A DNA stretch of 64,000 nucleotides. Origin: Rugalucina vietnamica. Lineage: Eukaryota; Mollusca; Bivalvia; Lucinida; Lucinidae. The notes under the pieces were generated by a model. The model saw nothing but the letters and a program-made list of their open reading frames with translations. It ran no database searches and was not told the origin of the DNA. The stretch's first letter is position 1; every line of letters starts with the position of its first letter. Where the stretch lies: NCBI GenBank assembly GCA_964017185.1, contig OZ024869.1, forward strand, positions 68,294,315 through 68,358,314, in the 5' to 3' direction. Positions 20,584-32,275 of the stretch are shown in pieces. The position numbers and the translations under genes are program-made.

Positions 20584-20812
20584 ATGAGCCGTGCCATGAG
20601 AAAACTAACAGTGTGGTTTCCGAACAGGTCCGACACAAACCGAGCTGTACAAGCACAGAAGATGGCTCGAGGCTGGAAATTTCAGATTTAGAAAGAAGAG
20701 GAATTGTACTATCTGTGTAGTGAAAACAAAGGCGCTGATCAGCTTCGCAGTTACTGATCTGCACTTTTGTTTTCGCATATGCAAAATGTTGATTTTCTCA
20801 TGACACGACTCA
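20584..20812. mobile_element. M1 MITE copy
   Basis: TGAGCCGTGCCATGAGAAAA...TTTTCTCATGACACGACTCA. It lies only about 55 bp from the previous M1 copy, in the opposite relative orientation. Confidence 0.82.
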
Positions 20813-21395
20813 TGTGTGACATTTCTTTCCACATAATTGGTATTTGTTTCATGACATTTACAGAATGTTAATAAAATATACTTGATGACATTTTGAGTTT
20901 GTGCTGCTTTTTATTTCCATTGTAGAAAAAATCAGGAATATATTTTCAGTTTTCCAAAATCAAAAATCCTACAAAGAAAATGGTATGCCATGTATGAAAA
21001 AGAGAGAGTCAGCAGTGTCTCATCTTGGGAAATGTTGTTTGCTTGTGTCAAGTAGACAATTACTTGAGACTTGAGGAGAAAGAGCTTAACATTTCTTTCT
21101 AGATTTCCTATCCTTCATTAAGTGGGGTACCAAACAGGATTACCCTTGGGGTAAAAACGTCATCTGCATGCACAATTTTCTTGAACTCGCAACTGAGAAC
21201 TAACACAGTGATTTAAACCTACATGTTCTTGTTCACCCTATAAACAATATACAACAAGACGATGCATGTTCTATATGGAAAGCATTTCTTCTTCTTAAAC
21301 GATTGGTTTTTATACTCCTTTGAATCAAACAGTAAGAACTGTTGAATATAAAAAAGTAATATTTTACACTTATGTACAAGGGTCAACATAAACTG

Positions 21396-21675
21396 CTATC
21401 TAATATGAGCTTTCATATTAAACTCCGGACTCGTAAACTTTGGAAGCGTCAATAAAGAATTATTCTGCACAGGCGACCTAATTTTAATCCTACGCACATG
21501 AGTGTCTCTTCCATTCTGGTGATTGGATAGAATTGCAATTTGTATCATGAATGTCCTGATTGGTTTATCATTTGTGTCTTTAAGTGGGATACACACCCAG
21601 CCAACGGGTTCGTTTAACTCAACTTGTTCAAGTTCGACCAAGTCGTGAAACTGGCTACCAGCTCGCACTGAGATT
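21396..21675 (-). CDS. ANAPC10: ANAPC10 coding exon 3 (C-terminal DOC domain and IR tail)
   Basis: After TTTTTCTTCAG, the frame reads [66 protein letters not shown] and then ...KAHIR and TAG. The tail sequence matches the APC3-binding IR ending of the family. Confidence 0.96.
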
Positions 21676-24600
21676 CTGAAGAAAAATGAAAAATAAACAT
21701 GGTTTCAATTCAAGACGTTTATTGTTGTTCAAGCGAATTTCAGTAAAAAAATAATTTTTGTATTTTTCGATTTTTCGGGTTCCACTTCATTCCACTACCA
21801 TGTAGGCAATATTTATTCAATATGTAAAACATTTGTGCCAAAATTTCTGACATCGAGTGAAGCGAAATTAAGCGAGAGCATGTTAAAATTGTGGTCATCT
21901 TGTGGTCAGCTAAAATCTAATTATAGTCTATAGTCTGTTTCAGACAATCATTCATGGTAATGTTGGCTTGCATGTGCTTAATTGTGCTTCAATCTTGGCA
22001 GCTACTTTTTGCATAAAATGTTTACTTTTTGAATACATTTTGCCTACAATGTAGTGGAATGAAGTGGAACCCCAAAAATATCAAAACAAAACAGGCAATG
22101 AATATTCATCCCATATATGTTGAAAAAGACTATAGTTGGAAGTTCAAGGTCACCTATGATTTGTTTACATTTTTTCTTAAATTTTATTGCATATTTTAAT
22201 TATTTTTTATATACAAATGTTTGAAATCTATTTATTATAATGTTTAATTGGCAGTGCTAATGAAAATTTAAATATAACTAGAAATGCGTGTTTGTAAAAC
22301 ACTATGCCCCCAACTGTATGCTTGTCCCTAAACTGGCAGCTTGTATGATTCATTTATTTCATTTGAATGAAGTGAAATTTAATTTCCTAAAGAAGCTGTT
22401 CGGTTGCCTCTGTTTTTGACCTCGATCCAGAAACAGAATGTAAGCTTTTTGCATACAAGTTAGAAATGGAGTAAAAATTTCAAAATGGAGTTATTTTGTC
22501 AAAATTTGACGGAAAGTCCTCGAAAGTTAATCAGGTGATCTTCTCAGCCCCAACCAGTATACCAAATATGAAGGCTCTAGCTTAAATACTTTTTCAGATA
22601 TCTTGCACACAAGATTTTCAAATTTTGTTTTAAAAGGGGCATAACTCCAAAAAGGCGCATAACTTGAACATGAAAAAAATTACGGGTCAACTATTTTTAG
22701 CTCACCTGAGCCGTTAGGCTCACAAGGTGAGCTTATAGGATGGCCATGATCCGGCGTCCGTCCGTCGTCCGTCCACAATTTCAAAGATCTTCTTCTCTGA
22801 AACCGCTTGGCCAACCAAAGCCAAATTTTATATGAAGCATCTATAGGAAGGGGGAACCAATGTGTATATAAGAAATTCAGGTCACATGACCAAGATGGCC
22901 ACCATGCCCATATATGGTAAAAACCCTTCAAAAATCTTCTTCTCCAGAACCGGTGGACTGATTTCAACGAAACTTGGCATGAAGCATTGATGGCTCAAGC
23001 ACTACAATGTGTATATAAATCATGACCCTGTGATGACCTTGACCTATTTTACGACAAGGTCAACATAGGGCGCCAATGCATTTGAATGGGGAAAACTTTT
23101 AAAATGTCATTTAAAGTGAAAGTCTTGCAGGAAATGGGCAGTAGGACTGAATATTAATGATTCTGAAAAAAATTGGACCCCAGGGGCTCATATGCTCCCA
23201 CCCTGGGGCAATATACATGTATATTACCATAATATTCAAACATCATCTCCTCTGAAACCGGTTGGCCAATCAAAGCCAAATTTTATATGAAGTATCAATA
23301 GGAAGGGGTAATCAGTGTATATAAATAATCCAGGTCACATGACCAAGATGGCCGCAATGCCCATATATGGTAAAAACCCTTCAAAAATCTTCTTTTCCAG
23401 AACCGGTGGATCGATTTCAAAGAAACTTGGCATGAAGTATCGATGGCTCAAGTACTACAATGTGTATATAAATCATGACCCTGTGATGACCTTGACCTTT
23501 TTTTACGGCAAGGTCAACATAGGTCGCCAATGCATTTGAATAGGGAAAACTTTTAAAATGTCATTTAAAGTGAAAGTCTTGCAGGAAATGGGCAGTAGGA
23601 CTGAACATTAATGATTCTGAAAAAAAATGGACCCCAGGGGCTCATCTGCCCCCACCCCGGGGCAATATACATGTATATTACCATAATATTCAAACATCTT
23701 CTCCTCTGAAACCGCTTGGTGAATCAAAGCCAAATTTTATGTGAAGCATCTATGGAATGGGGGAAGTAATGTATATATAAATTATCTAGTTCACGTGACC
23801 AAGATGGCTGCCATGCCCATATAAGGTAAAAACCCTTAAAAAATCTTCTTCTCCGAATCTGGTGGACCGATTTCAAAGAAACTTGGCATGAAGCACCAAT
23901 GGCTGAAGTACTACAATGTGAATATAAATCATGACCCTGTGGTGACCTTGACCTATTTTAGGACAAGGTCAACATAGTTCGCCAATGCATTGGAATGGGG
24001 AAAACTTTAAACCAGAGGACCAATGGTCCTGTAAACGCTCACCTGAGATCAGCTGCATATACCAATAAACATGTTTGAATATTATGGTATTTAACTCCAG
24101 TGCAGGGGCAGATAAGCCCTTGGACCATTTTCTTTTTTCAGAATCTTCAATATTCTGTCCATTTGCCAATTTCCTGTTGGCTTTTTCCTTCAAATGACAT
24201 TTTAACAGTTTTCCCAATTCAGATGCACAGGCAACCCATGTTGACCTTGCCATAAACTTGGTCAAGGTCATCACAGGGTCATGATTTATATATACATTGG
24301 AGTACTTTAGCCATCGATGCCTCAAGCCAAGTTTCCTTGAAATCAGTCTATTGGTTTCAGAGAAGATGATTTTTGAAGGGTTTTTACCATATATGGGCAT
24401 GGCGGCCATCTTGGTCATGTGACCTAGATTATTTATATACACATTCAGATTCCCCCATTCTATAGATGCTTCACTTAAAATTTGGCTTTGTTTGGCCAAG
24501 CGGTTTCAGAGGAGAAGACGTTTGAATATTATGGAAATATACAAGTATATTGCCCCGGGGTGGGGGCACATGAGCCCCTGGGGTCCAATTTTTTTCAGAA

Positions 24601-26977
24601 TCATTAATATCCAGTCCTACTGCCCATTTCCTGCAAGACTTTCACTTTAAATGACATTTTAAAAGTTTTCCCCATTCAAATGCATTGGTGACCTATGTTG
24701 ACCTTCCCGTAAAATAGGTCAAGGTCATCACAGGGTCATGATTTATATACACATTGTAGTGCTTGAGCCATCGATGCTTCGTGCCAAGTTTCGTTGAAAT
24801 CAGTCAACCGGTTCTGGAGAAGAAGATTTTTGAACGGTTTTTACCATATATGGGCATGGCGGCCATCTTGGTCATGTGACCTGGATTTTTTATATACATA
24901 TTTGTTACCCCTTCCTATTGATGCTTCACATAAAATTTCGCTTTGATTGGCCAAGCGGTTTCAGAGGAGAAGATGTTTGAATATTATGGAGATATACATG
25001 TATATTGCCCCGGGGTGGGGGCAGATGAGCCCCTGGTGCCCAAATTTTTTCAGAATCATTAATATTCAGTCCTACTGCTCATTTTCTGCAACATTTTTCC
25101 TTTAAATGACAATTTAACAATTTTTCCCATTCAAATGCATTCGCGACCTATGTTGACCTTGCCGTAAAATAGGTCAAGGTCATCACAGGGTCATGATTTA
25201 TATACACATTGTAGTGCTTGAGCCGTCGATGCTTCGTGCCAAGTTTCGTTGAAATCGGTCAACCGGTTCTGGAGAAGAAGATTTTTGAACGGTTTTTACC
25301 ATATATGGGCATGGCGGCCATCTTGGTCATGTGACCTGGATTTTTTATATACATATTTGTTACCCCTTCCTATTGATGCTTCACATAAAATTTCGCTTTG
25401 ATTGGCCAAGCGGTTTCAGAGGAGAAGATGTTTGAATATTATGGAGATATACATGTATATTGCCCCGGGGTGGGGGCAGATGAGCCCCTGGTGCCCAATT
25501 TTTTTCAGAATCATCAATATTCAGTCCTACTGCTCATTTTCTGCAACATTTTTCCTTTAAATGACAATTTAACAATTTTTCCCATTCAAATGCGTTCGCG
25601 ACCTATGTTGACCTTGCCGTAAAATAGGTCAAGGTCATCATAGGGTCATGATTTATATACACATTGTAGTGCTTGAGCCATTAATGCTTCATGCCAAGTT
25701 TGGTTGAAATCGGTCCAGTGGTTCCGGAGAAGAAGATTTTTGAAGGGTTTTTACCATATATGGGCATGGCGGCCATCTTGGTCATGTGACCTGGATTATT
25801 TATATACACATTGGTTCCCCCTTCCCATAGATGCTTCATGTAAAATTTGGCTTTGATTGGCCAAGCGGTTTCAGAGGAGAAGATCTTTGAAAATGGTGGA
25901 CGACGGACGGACGACGGACGGACGACGGACGGACGGACGACGGAGCATGGGTATACTATAAGCTCACCTTGTGAGCCTGACGGCTCAGGTGAGCTAAAAA
26001 GTCATTTGAGGTGAAAATCTTGCAGGAAATGGGTAGTAGGACTAAATATTAATGAGTCTGAAAAAAAAAATGGACCTAAGGACTCATATGCCCACACTCC
26101 GGGGCAATATACATGTATATTACCATAATATTCAAACATCTTCTCCTCTAAAACCACTTGGCCAATTGAAGCCAAATTTTATGTGAGGCATCTATAGGAT
26201 GGGGGAACCAATGTGTATATTAATAATCTAGGTCACATGACCAAGATGGCCGCCATGCCCATATATGGTAAAAACCCTTCAAATATCTTCTCTGAAACCA
26301 ATAGATTGACTTCAATGAAACTTGTCGTGAGGCATCCATGGCTATAGTACTAAAATGTATATATAAATCATGATCCTGTGATGACCTTGACCAAGTTTAT
26401 GGCAAGGTCAACATGGGTTGCCCATGCATTTGAATGGGAAAAACTGTTAAAATGTCATATGAAGGGAAAAGCCAGCAAGAAATTGGCAAATGGACAGAAT
26501 ATTGATTATTCTGAAAAAAGAAAACGGCCCAAGGGCTTCATCTGCCCCTGCACTGGGGTTAAATACCATAATATTCAAACATGTTTATTGGTATATGCAG
26601 CAGACTCAGGTGAGCGTTTACAGGACCATTGGTCCTCTTGTTTCATGAAGAATTTGTATATGAAATTTCAAAACCCTAACATTCACTGTTCAAAAGTTTC
26701 AAATTTCACCGAAAAGTGGAAAAATCAATCAAAATTTCAAAATTCCGTATTTTGTCAAAATTTGACGGAAAGTTGTCAAAAGTTGATCAGGTTATCTACT
26801 CATCAGCCCCAACCAGTATACCAAATATGAAGGCTCTAGCTTAAATACTTTTTCAGATATCTTGCACACAATATTTTTAAATTTTGTTTTCAAAAGGACA
26901 TAACTCATAAAAGGGGCATAACTTGGACATGAAAAAAAATACGGGTCAACTTTTTTTTCATGAGAAATTTTTATATG

Positions 26978-27018
<41 letters not shown>

Positions 27019-29081
27019 CTGTGTGGATTTTATTCTGATTGTCCCCGTAACAATCACTCTTCTGGACCCGGGGTTTCCAGAAGTGTTACATATAAAAATA
27101 TTTCTCTCTCTCATTTGCTCATCTAATATACATGTGCACTATTCTTCCTCACTCCTTGTACACTGTAAAGTTTTTAAATACATAAACATAATGTTTTTAC
27201 TATCTTGTGGTAATAGTGCACCTTTCATACTATCTCTCACCCAATCAAGTATAATGTATAAACATTCTTACTTACTTACTATATACATGCATCTATATAC
27301 AAACATACACAGATTCAGGATTTTGTATTTAAAAAAATGAAAGCAAGAAGCAAAAAGCAAGAAGAATAGAGAATAAGGAACAGAATGTCAGAAGGAAGGG
27401 AAAGTACATGTAATAAACATATATAATAGAAGTGGCAGCCTTATTAAAGTGTTTTGGTACCCTAAATTGATATGCACTTGTCAAAATTTGACGGAAAGTT
27501 CTCAAAAGTTGATCAGGTCATCTACTCATCAGCCCCAACCAGTATACCAAATATGAAGGCTCTAGCTTAAATACTTTTCGAGATATCTTGCACACAAGAT
27601 TTTCAAATTTTGTTTTCAAAGGGAAATACCTCAGAAAAGGGGCATAACTCAGACAAGAAAAAAATACGGGTCAACTATTTTTTCATGAGGAATACACACA
27701 TGAAATTTCAAATCCCTAACATTCACCATTCAAAAGTTAACAGACGTACACACGCACACACAGACAGACAGACAGACAGACAAGCCGAAAGCAATATGCC
27801 CTTCCAACTTTTTCAAAGTTGGGGGCATAAAAAATATTTGAAGAAAAAAATTTGGTCACTTAGTTACAAATGCATGACCATAGCAACATTTGTTGTAGTG
27901 TGTTACTAAGGATTCGAATAAAGCAAAGCAGTGACCAATCAAATGTGATCATGATATTTTATTGTTACTCAAGGTCATATGGGTTCATAAAGCCAGTAAA
28001 ATCTTAATATTTTCTTGTTTGAAATTTCAGTTGGAGACACTACATAGTGACCACACTCCCCACTAGATGTGTATTCTAGATTGTAACAAACCCCACAAAT
28101 GAGCCGCCTCATGAGAAAACAAACAATCTGCATATGCGAAAACAAAGGCGCAGATCAGCTTCACAGTAACTGCGAAGCTGATCCGTGCCTATGTTTTCGC
28201 TACACGGATAGTACAATTCCTCTACTTTCTAAATCCAAAATTTCCAGTCTCTAGCCATCTTCTGTGCTTGTTCAGCCTGCATTGTGTCGGACTTGTTCGG
28301 AAACTACATTGTTGGTTTTCCCACGAGGTGGCTCAAATAATGTTTAATAAGCTTTCCTGTTCACATCCCTATGAAAGCATTCTCTAACCTGTTTGGGGTG
28401 TAACTCTCGTCAGCTTTGTAGTCTGTGTATACACACACATCCTGTACTGTCGTCTTCTTACGGAACTGTATGTTGACTAGATGAGGTTGAGGGCCGTCTG
28501 ACTGCCAGTAGGTATCGTAGGAACCGTCTCGTAGCTGGTCAACACCAAATGCTATAAATAGATTGAAACCAGAGACCCATTGGTCATGTAAACAACAACC
28601 ACCTGAGACTTAGTATATAATATGTTTGAATTTTTTCAATTCTTTCATACATGTCCTTATCACATGACATCACTATTATGATAACATATATCATATGACC
28701 ATGTGTAGTAATATTTGCATGATTTGTTACTGTCATAGCACTCATATGACAAAGTCGTAAGCAATGTTAAGTGTCAGTGAAAATATGTTCACTTTGAAGG
28801 CAACAGAATCTCATTTCAAAGGTCATATGATAAAACGAATCTTACTCTCATAGTCTTTTCATATGAATTTATTGAACTTGTCAAAGCCTCATTTTGTAAG
28901 CAATATCATTTCTTATAGCAGCATTTCTGTCAAACAAAATTACGACTTTTATGCAATCAAATATACCAGGTTTACATGACGACAGAGACCACACAGCCTG
29001 GTTCCCTACTTCTCTAACTTTGCCATCTTTTTCTTCTTTCAGTACATCTAGGTCAGGACTGGCAGTGAATTTGGTTGCCAT
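21396..29081 (-). CDS. ANAPC10: Anaphase-promoting complex subunit 10 (APC10/DOC1), complete in three coding exons
   Basis: Coding exons on the minus strand are 29081-28967, 28551-28389 and 21675-21396. They total 558 bp: 185 codons plus stop, the family's usual length. The product is a single DOC (galactose-binding-like) domain with the signatures [61 protein letters not shown] and [20 protein letters not shown]. It ends in Ile-Arg, the IR tail that in the family docks on APC3/CDC27. Known role: with the CDC20/CDH1 coactivator it forms the degron co-receptor of APC/C, driving mitotic ubiquitination. The start was chosen at CCATGGC (29081). A good acceptor (TTTCCTCCCCAG) just upstream suggests a 5' UTR exon further out. 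Intron 2 (6.7 kb) is filled with nested mobile elements. Confidence 0.96.
21777..22073. mobile_element. Small inverted-repeat element in ANAPC10 intron 2
   Basis: GGGTTCCACTTCATTCCACTAC.ATGTAGGCAA at one end and TTGCCTACA.TGTAGTGGAATGAAGTGGAACCCC at the other form a terminal inverted pair of roughly 30 bp around about 240 bp of non-coding sequence. Confidence 0.75.
22699..26640 (+). mobile_element. P1 element C (host of element D)
   Basis: It starts AGCTCACCTGAGCCGTTAGG and ends with the hairpin AGGACCATTGGTCCT followed by CTTG. Its monomers are interrupted at 24012-25995 by a second, oppositely oriented P1 element; the monomer sequence resumes with GTCATTTGAGGTGAAAATC. Confidence 0.85.
24012..25995 (-). 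mobile_element. P1 element D, nested inside element C
   Basis: In minus orientation it runs from AGCTCACCTGAGCC (25995 leftward) and a GTCCGTCGTCC run to AGGACCATTGGTCCTCTGG at 24012. The host reads GGGGAAAACTTTAAA | ... | AAAAGTCATTT, where an uninterrupted monomer has GAAAACTTTTAAAATGTCATTT. Two internal units (about 24750-25130 and 25130-25620) are almost identical over hundreds of bases. Confidence 0.85.
26978..27475 (-). mobile_element. Possible retro-insertion with poly(A) tail
   Basis: A run of about 35 T on + interrupts the second J-internal block, which restarts near 27478. The 460 bp after the T-run are not part of the J repeat. This fits a minus-strand poly(A) insertion, but no coding remnant is recognised. 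Confidence 0.45.
28100..28335. mobile_element. M1 MITE copy
   Basis: TGAGCCGCCTCATGAGAAAA...CCCACGAGGTGGCTCA, full-length with internal hairpin. It lies 54 bp from ANAPC10 exon 2's donor side. Confidence 0.88.
28389..28551 (-). CDS. ANAPC10: ANAPC10 coding exon 2 (core DOC domain)
   Basis: After TTTATAG, the frame reads [19 protein letters not shown], then [19 protein letters not shown] and [15 protein letters not shown]. The donor is AG|GTTAGA. It contains the invariant YWQSDG core. It is not a long open frame on its own and was found by reading the minus strand directly. Confidence 0.95.
28967..29081 (-). CDS. ANAPC10: ANAPC10 coding exon 1
   Basis: This encodes [20 protein letters not shown], then [18 protein letters not shown], with donor GTATAT in phase 1. 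Reading past the donor gives a longer open frame that is not the spliced product. Confidence 0.92.
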
Positions 29082-29099
29082 GGTTACCTGTTGTATGTT

Positions 29100-29119
29100 G
29101 TAAACTTCTGGACAGTACC
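29100..29119 (-). promoter_or_regulatory. ANAPC10: Probable 3' splice site of an ANAPC10 5' UTR intron
   Basis: On the minus strand TTTGTTTCCTCCCCAG ends at 29119, followed by about 37 bp to the start codon. This implies a non-coding first exon further upstream. An M1 MITE begins about 15 bp from the AG, at the edge of the pyrimidine tract. Confidence 0.45.
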
Positions 29120-29134
29120 TGGGGAGGAAACAAA

Positions 29135-29389
29135 TGAGCCGCCTTGGCGCCTTGTGGGAAAACCAACAATGTGGTTTCCGAACAGGTCCGACAAAAACTG
29201 GCCTGTGCAGCTACGGAAGATGGCTAGAGGCTGGAAATTTTGGATTTAGAAAGTAGAAAAATTGTACTATTCGTGTTGCGAAAACAAAGGGGCTGATCAG
29301 CTTCGCAGTAACTTCGCAGTTACTGCGAAGCTGATCTGCAACTTTGTTTACGCATATGCAGATTGATGGTTTTCCCATGTGGCGGCTCA
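29135..29389. mobile_element. M1 MITE copy at ANAPC10 5' end
   Basis: TGAGCCGCCTTGGCGCCTTGTGGG...CCCATGTGGCGGCTCA. The central hairpin is enlarged by a small internal duplication (CTTCGCAGTAACTTCGCAGTTACTGCGAAG). It lies 15 bp from a predicted 3' splice site of ANAPC10. Confidence 0.85.
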
Positions 29390-29410
29390 AATGATGAGTC
29401 AAACAAATAA

Positions 29411-29465
29411 TGAGCCACCGCATGGGAAAACCAACAATCTGCATAGGCAAAAACGAAGGCGATGT
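29411..29465. mobile_element. M1 MITE fragment
   Basis: Only the first about 55 bp (TGAGCCACCGCATGGGAAAA...CTGCATAGGCAAAAAC) remain, starting 21 bp after the previous copy. Confidence 0.75.
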
Positions 29466-31870
29466 GGCACATGATGCCGCACATCGTGTATATAGTTGAT
29501 CAGATTTGAGAATCAGAATAGTTTACTGGTAAAAAGTCAAATTGACAATACCACACCAGGGAAATGGAGCTTGACTGGAGAACCTACATCACTGCTTGCA
29601 TTAATTGATGGGACCATATATGCTTGCAAGTAAAATGATAATTTTGAGTTTTGAAATAGAACCAGGACCAGTCTATTCGAGTATATTGGGTCAACTCAGC
29701 ATTTGTTCTATCCTGGTGTTCTTGATAGCGTAAGAAAATCATTGGCCAATGTTCATAATACCTTGAACTCAATTCAATCATTCTCATTGTGCTGTCAGGT
29801 ACTCTTTCTCTATATGTTTTATCGGCGATTCTATGCCGATCTCCATGTTGGGTGTTTACCTAAGGATGTTGAAATTGACCAGTCAAATGACCCGTCATGT
29901 AATCTCGATAGTCATTTGCATATTGTATTTGGCATGTGACGGTTAACAGGAAAAAGTTCAACTATACAGGAGCGCATCATGGGAACATATATGCCTTTAA
30001 TATAAACTATGCAACACCACAGAATAAAGACAGTGAATATCGTAAAATGTGATTTTAAAGAAGTTCGAATTTTGACTAGACCACTAATGCACCGAGAAAT
30101 GGCTTTGTGCCGTAAATAGGTAGCCTTCTGTCAATCATGTCACTCAACAAAATCATTGGAAGTTACAGCACCTTCTCCAGCTGCCATTTACACCAGAACC
30201 TTACTTTATCACTACCGTATAAGCTCTTTCCAAAAACTAAAGGGTATATGCCCATAAAAATTGCTCTTTGGAAACTACTTCATATTCTTTTTATAATTTC
30301 TGAAAGCTTTTCTATAAACTGCAACGTATGAACCCATTTTTGCTCCTGTATTTTTAAAATGCAAGGAAGACATGCGCAATTTTTTTTATATGTAATTATA
30401 GCATCATGGTGTAATAAAACTGTTACAGACGAAAAGTGGATGTCTGTTCCAAGAGTCAGTTTACTTGAATCTTAGGGTTCAAATGCATAAGAAATTTGGA
30501 AATAGCGGAAAAGGCTTAATTGAATTCAATGTTGTAGCATCACAAAAATTTCCTTTTACTTTGAGCACTCTGATTGTTGAATTATGATAAAACTTTGAGG
30601 ACTTTAATTGTCCTGCAAAACAAGGGGTCAAAGCAATGTATGACGTCAATCATAGAGAAATCTTCGTGACAGAACGAAAGCTATCGAGAACATATTTCTC
30701 CCCCCTTTGAACCCCTGGTGAAATAATGTCATTTGGCGTGTCACCAGTCAACTATTCAGATTCAGAATCGAGAACATATTACGAGAAGATACTGGTGCAG
30801 TAACACTCTGGTCCAAGAAAGATTCAGATTCAGACCACCCTACAAAGACTGGTGACTCAAATATTCAGCACTGCAGTATATTATGCACTGAAATGCCGCG
30901 TGCTTTATTTGAATAGTTAAAGCCTGTTAAATGTGTGATACGCAGCATTATTTTTCCGAATCTAAAATCTATTAGTTATCCTGTTATCCACGAATACTAA
31001 TGACATTTAAAAACATAGTGTTTCCACAGATAAAAACTGTAAAAAATATTATGAAGCATGCTCTGTAGGTTATAGAAAAAAGTTTCTAATGCAAATAATT
31101 AACACAATTGGGCATAAACAGTACTTTTGTCCATCAAACCTTTTTTTGGTTCTACACATGTGTGTTTTCTATTCAACGTTATGGGCTACCTGGAAACTAA
31201 AAACCGGTACCAGAGCAAAAAATGTCGGCATTAATACAGGTATGTGCGTCACATCCTGCCAGAAATCTATTTTCACGATAACCTATATGATGATTAGTTG
31301 TAAATCAGTGCAATTAATAGCAATAGTGATAATGGTATTATCCTCTAAGACACAAGAATCAATGCGTATCGACGGGTAGTACTGAAATGCGAAATCGGCT
31401 TGATTTCGCGAAATCGTCTTGATTTCGCGAAATCGTCTCTACTGAATAGCGTAATCGTCCCTTAAATCTTCTACATACTTTTCAAAAGAACATTTGACTT
31501 TGCAATTATTCTATATAACCAAATTTTAATCAATAATATTTTAAATTTATTTTTAAATTGTGTTTTTGTGAGGACTTATAAGGTGAATTAAATATGACTT
31601 GTGATTTCTCGTGAATGGCGAACTCAATCCGCTTGTAAAAGGTCTGTTTTTCATCAAATGAAGGATAAACATTGAAAACTTACAGAAACATCTTGATTAT
31701 ATGTTCGAACATTAAATTTGATTTCTTCTCTGTTGGTAAAAACCGATGACCCTTAATAGCAAAAGGAGGGTGAATGCATTTCTTACATAAGCAGTCACCA
31801 GCTCCATTGCTCAAAGGGGTCATCGTGTATGTTGACCACTTCTTTATATTTTTGTCTGTTGGCTTATCAT
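29466..31870. other. Spacer between ANAPC10 and AASDH, no gene recognised
   Basis: Only short, unsupported open frames are seen. A TGACGTCA (CRE-type palindrome) lies at 30640-30647. Bases 31388-31432 hold two copies of CTTGATTTCGCGAAATCGTC. No repeat family was recognised otherwise. Confidence 0.4.
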
Positions 31871-31876
31871 TCCTGG

Positions 31877-32165
31877 TCGGTGTGTAGTACTCCCGCTAGA
31901 TACACCCCCTTACCGACATTTTTGCGGTTTTATTACATATATGATCGTTGTTTTAATGTTGCTTGGCTAATACATAGGGAGCACTGTTGACGGCGTTGTT
32001 TGAATGTAAGGTAAGAATAGAGGGACCAGGAATCGATGCAATTAAATTTAAAGTCCCAACATAGACAGCGGGTGGGAAAGAAAACACACAAAACACAACA
32101 AAACATTTTCCGACAACACACTCGAACAGCAGAATGACTAGCTCTTTCCCAACAAGGTAGCCATC
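31877..32165. repeat. Dispersed repeat shared with the left edge of the window
   Basis: GGTCGGTGTG...CCCCCTTACCGAC (31877-31918) matches the units at 34457-34930. ATTTAAAGTCCCAACATAGACA and AGCTCTTTCCCAACAAGGTAGCC match 178-305. Confidence 0.55.
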
Positions 32166-32275
32166 CGGCTAAGATTCAACAGGAACGAAAAGGAACGAGC
32201 ACGACAGAGAAGTAGGCACAATAAAAAGTAGTATAATGAAGATAAACCACTTTTCCTGGGACACCGATTATCATT

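Larger units (their letters stand above)
22277..27830 (+). mobile_element. J element, carrying a nested P1 insertion
   Basis: The left end is ACACTATGCCCCCAACTG and the right end AAGTTGGGGGCATAAAA, matching a compact J copy at 46135-47025. Internal blocks (AAATTTGACGGAAAGT...CAGCCCCAACCAGTATACC...) repeat at about 22497, 26757 and 27480. A P1 element (22699-26640) interrupts it at ACGGGTCAACTATTTTT | TTTCATGA. A CAGACAGACAGA microsatellite precedes the right end. Confidence 0.75.
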
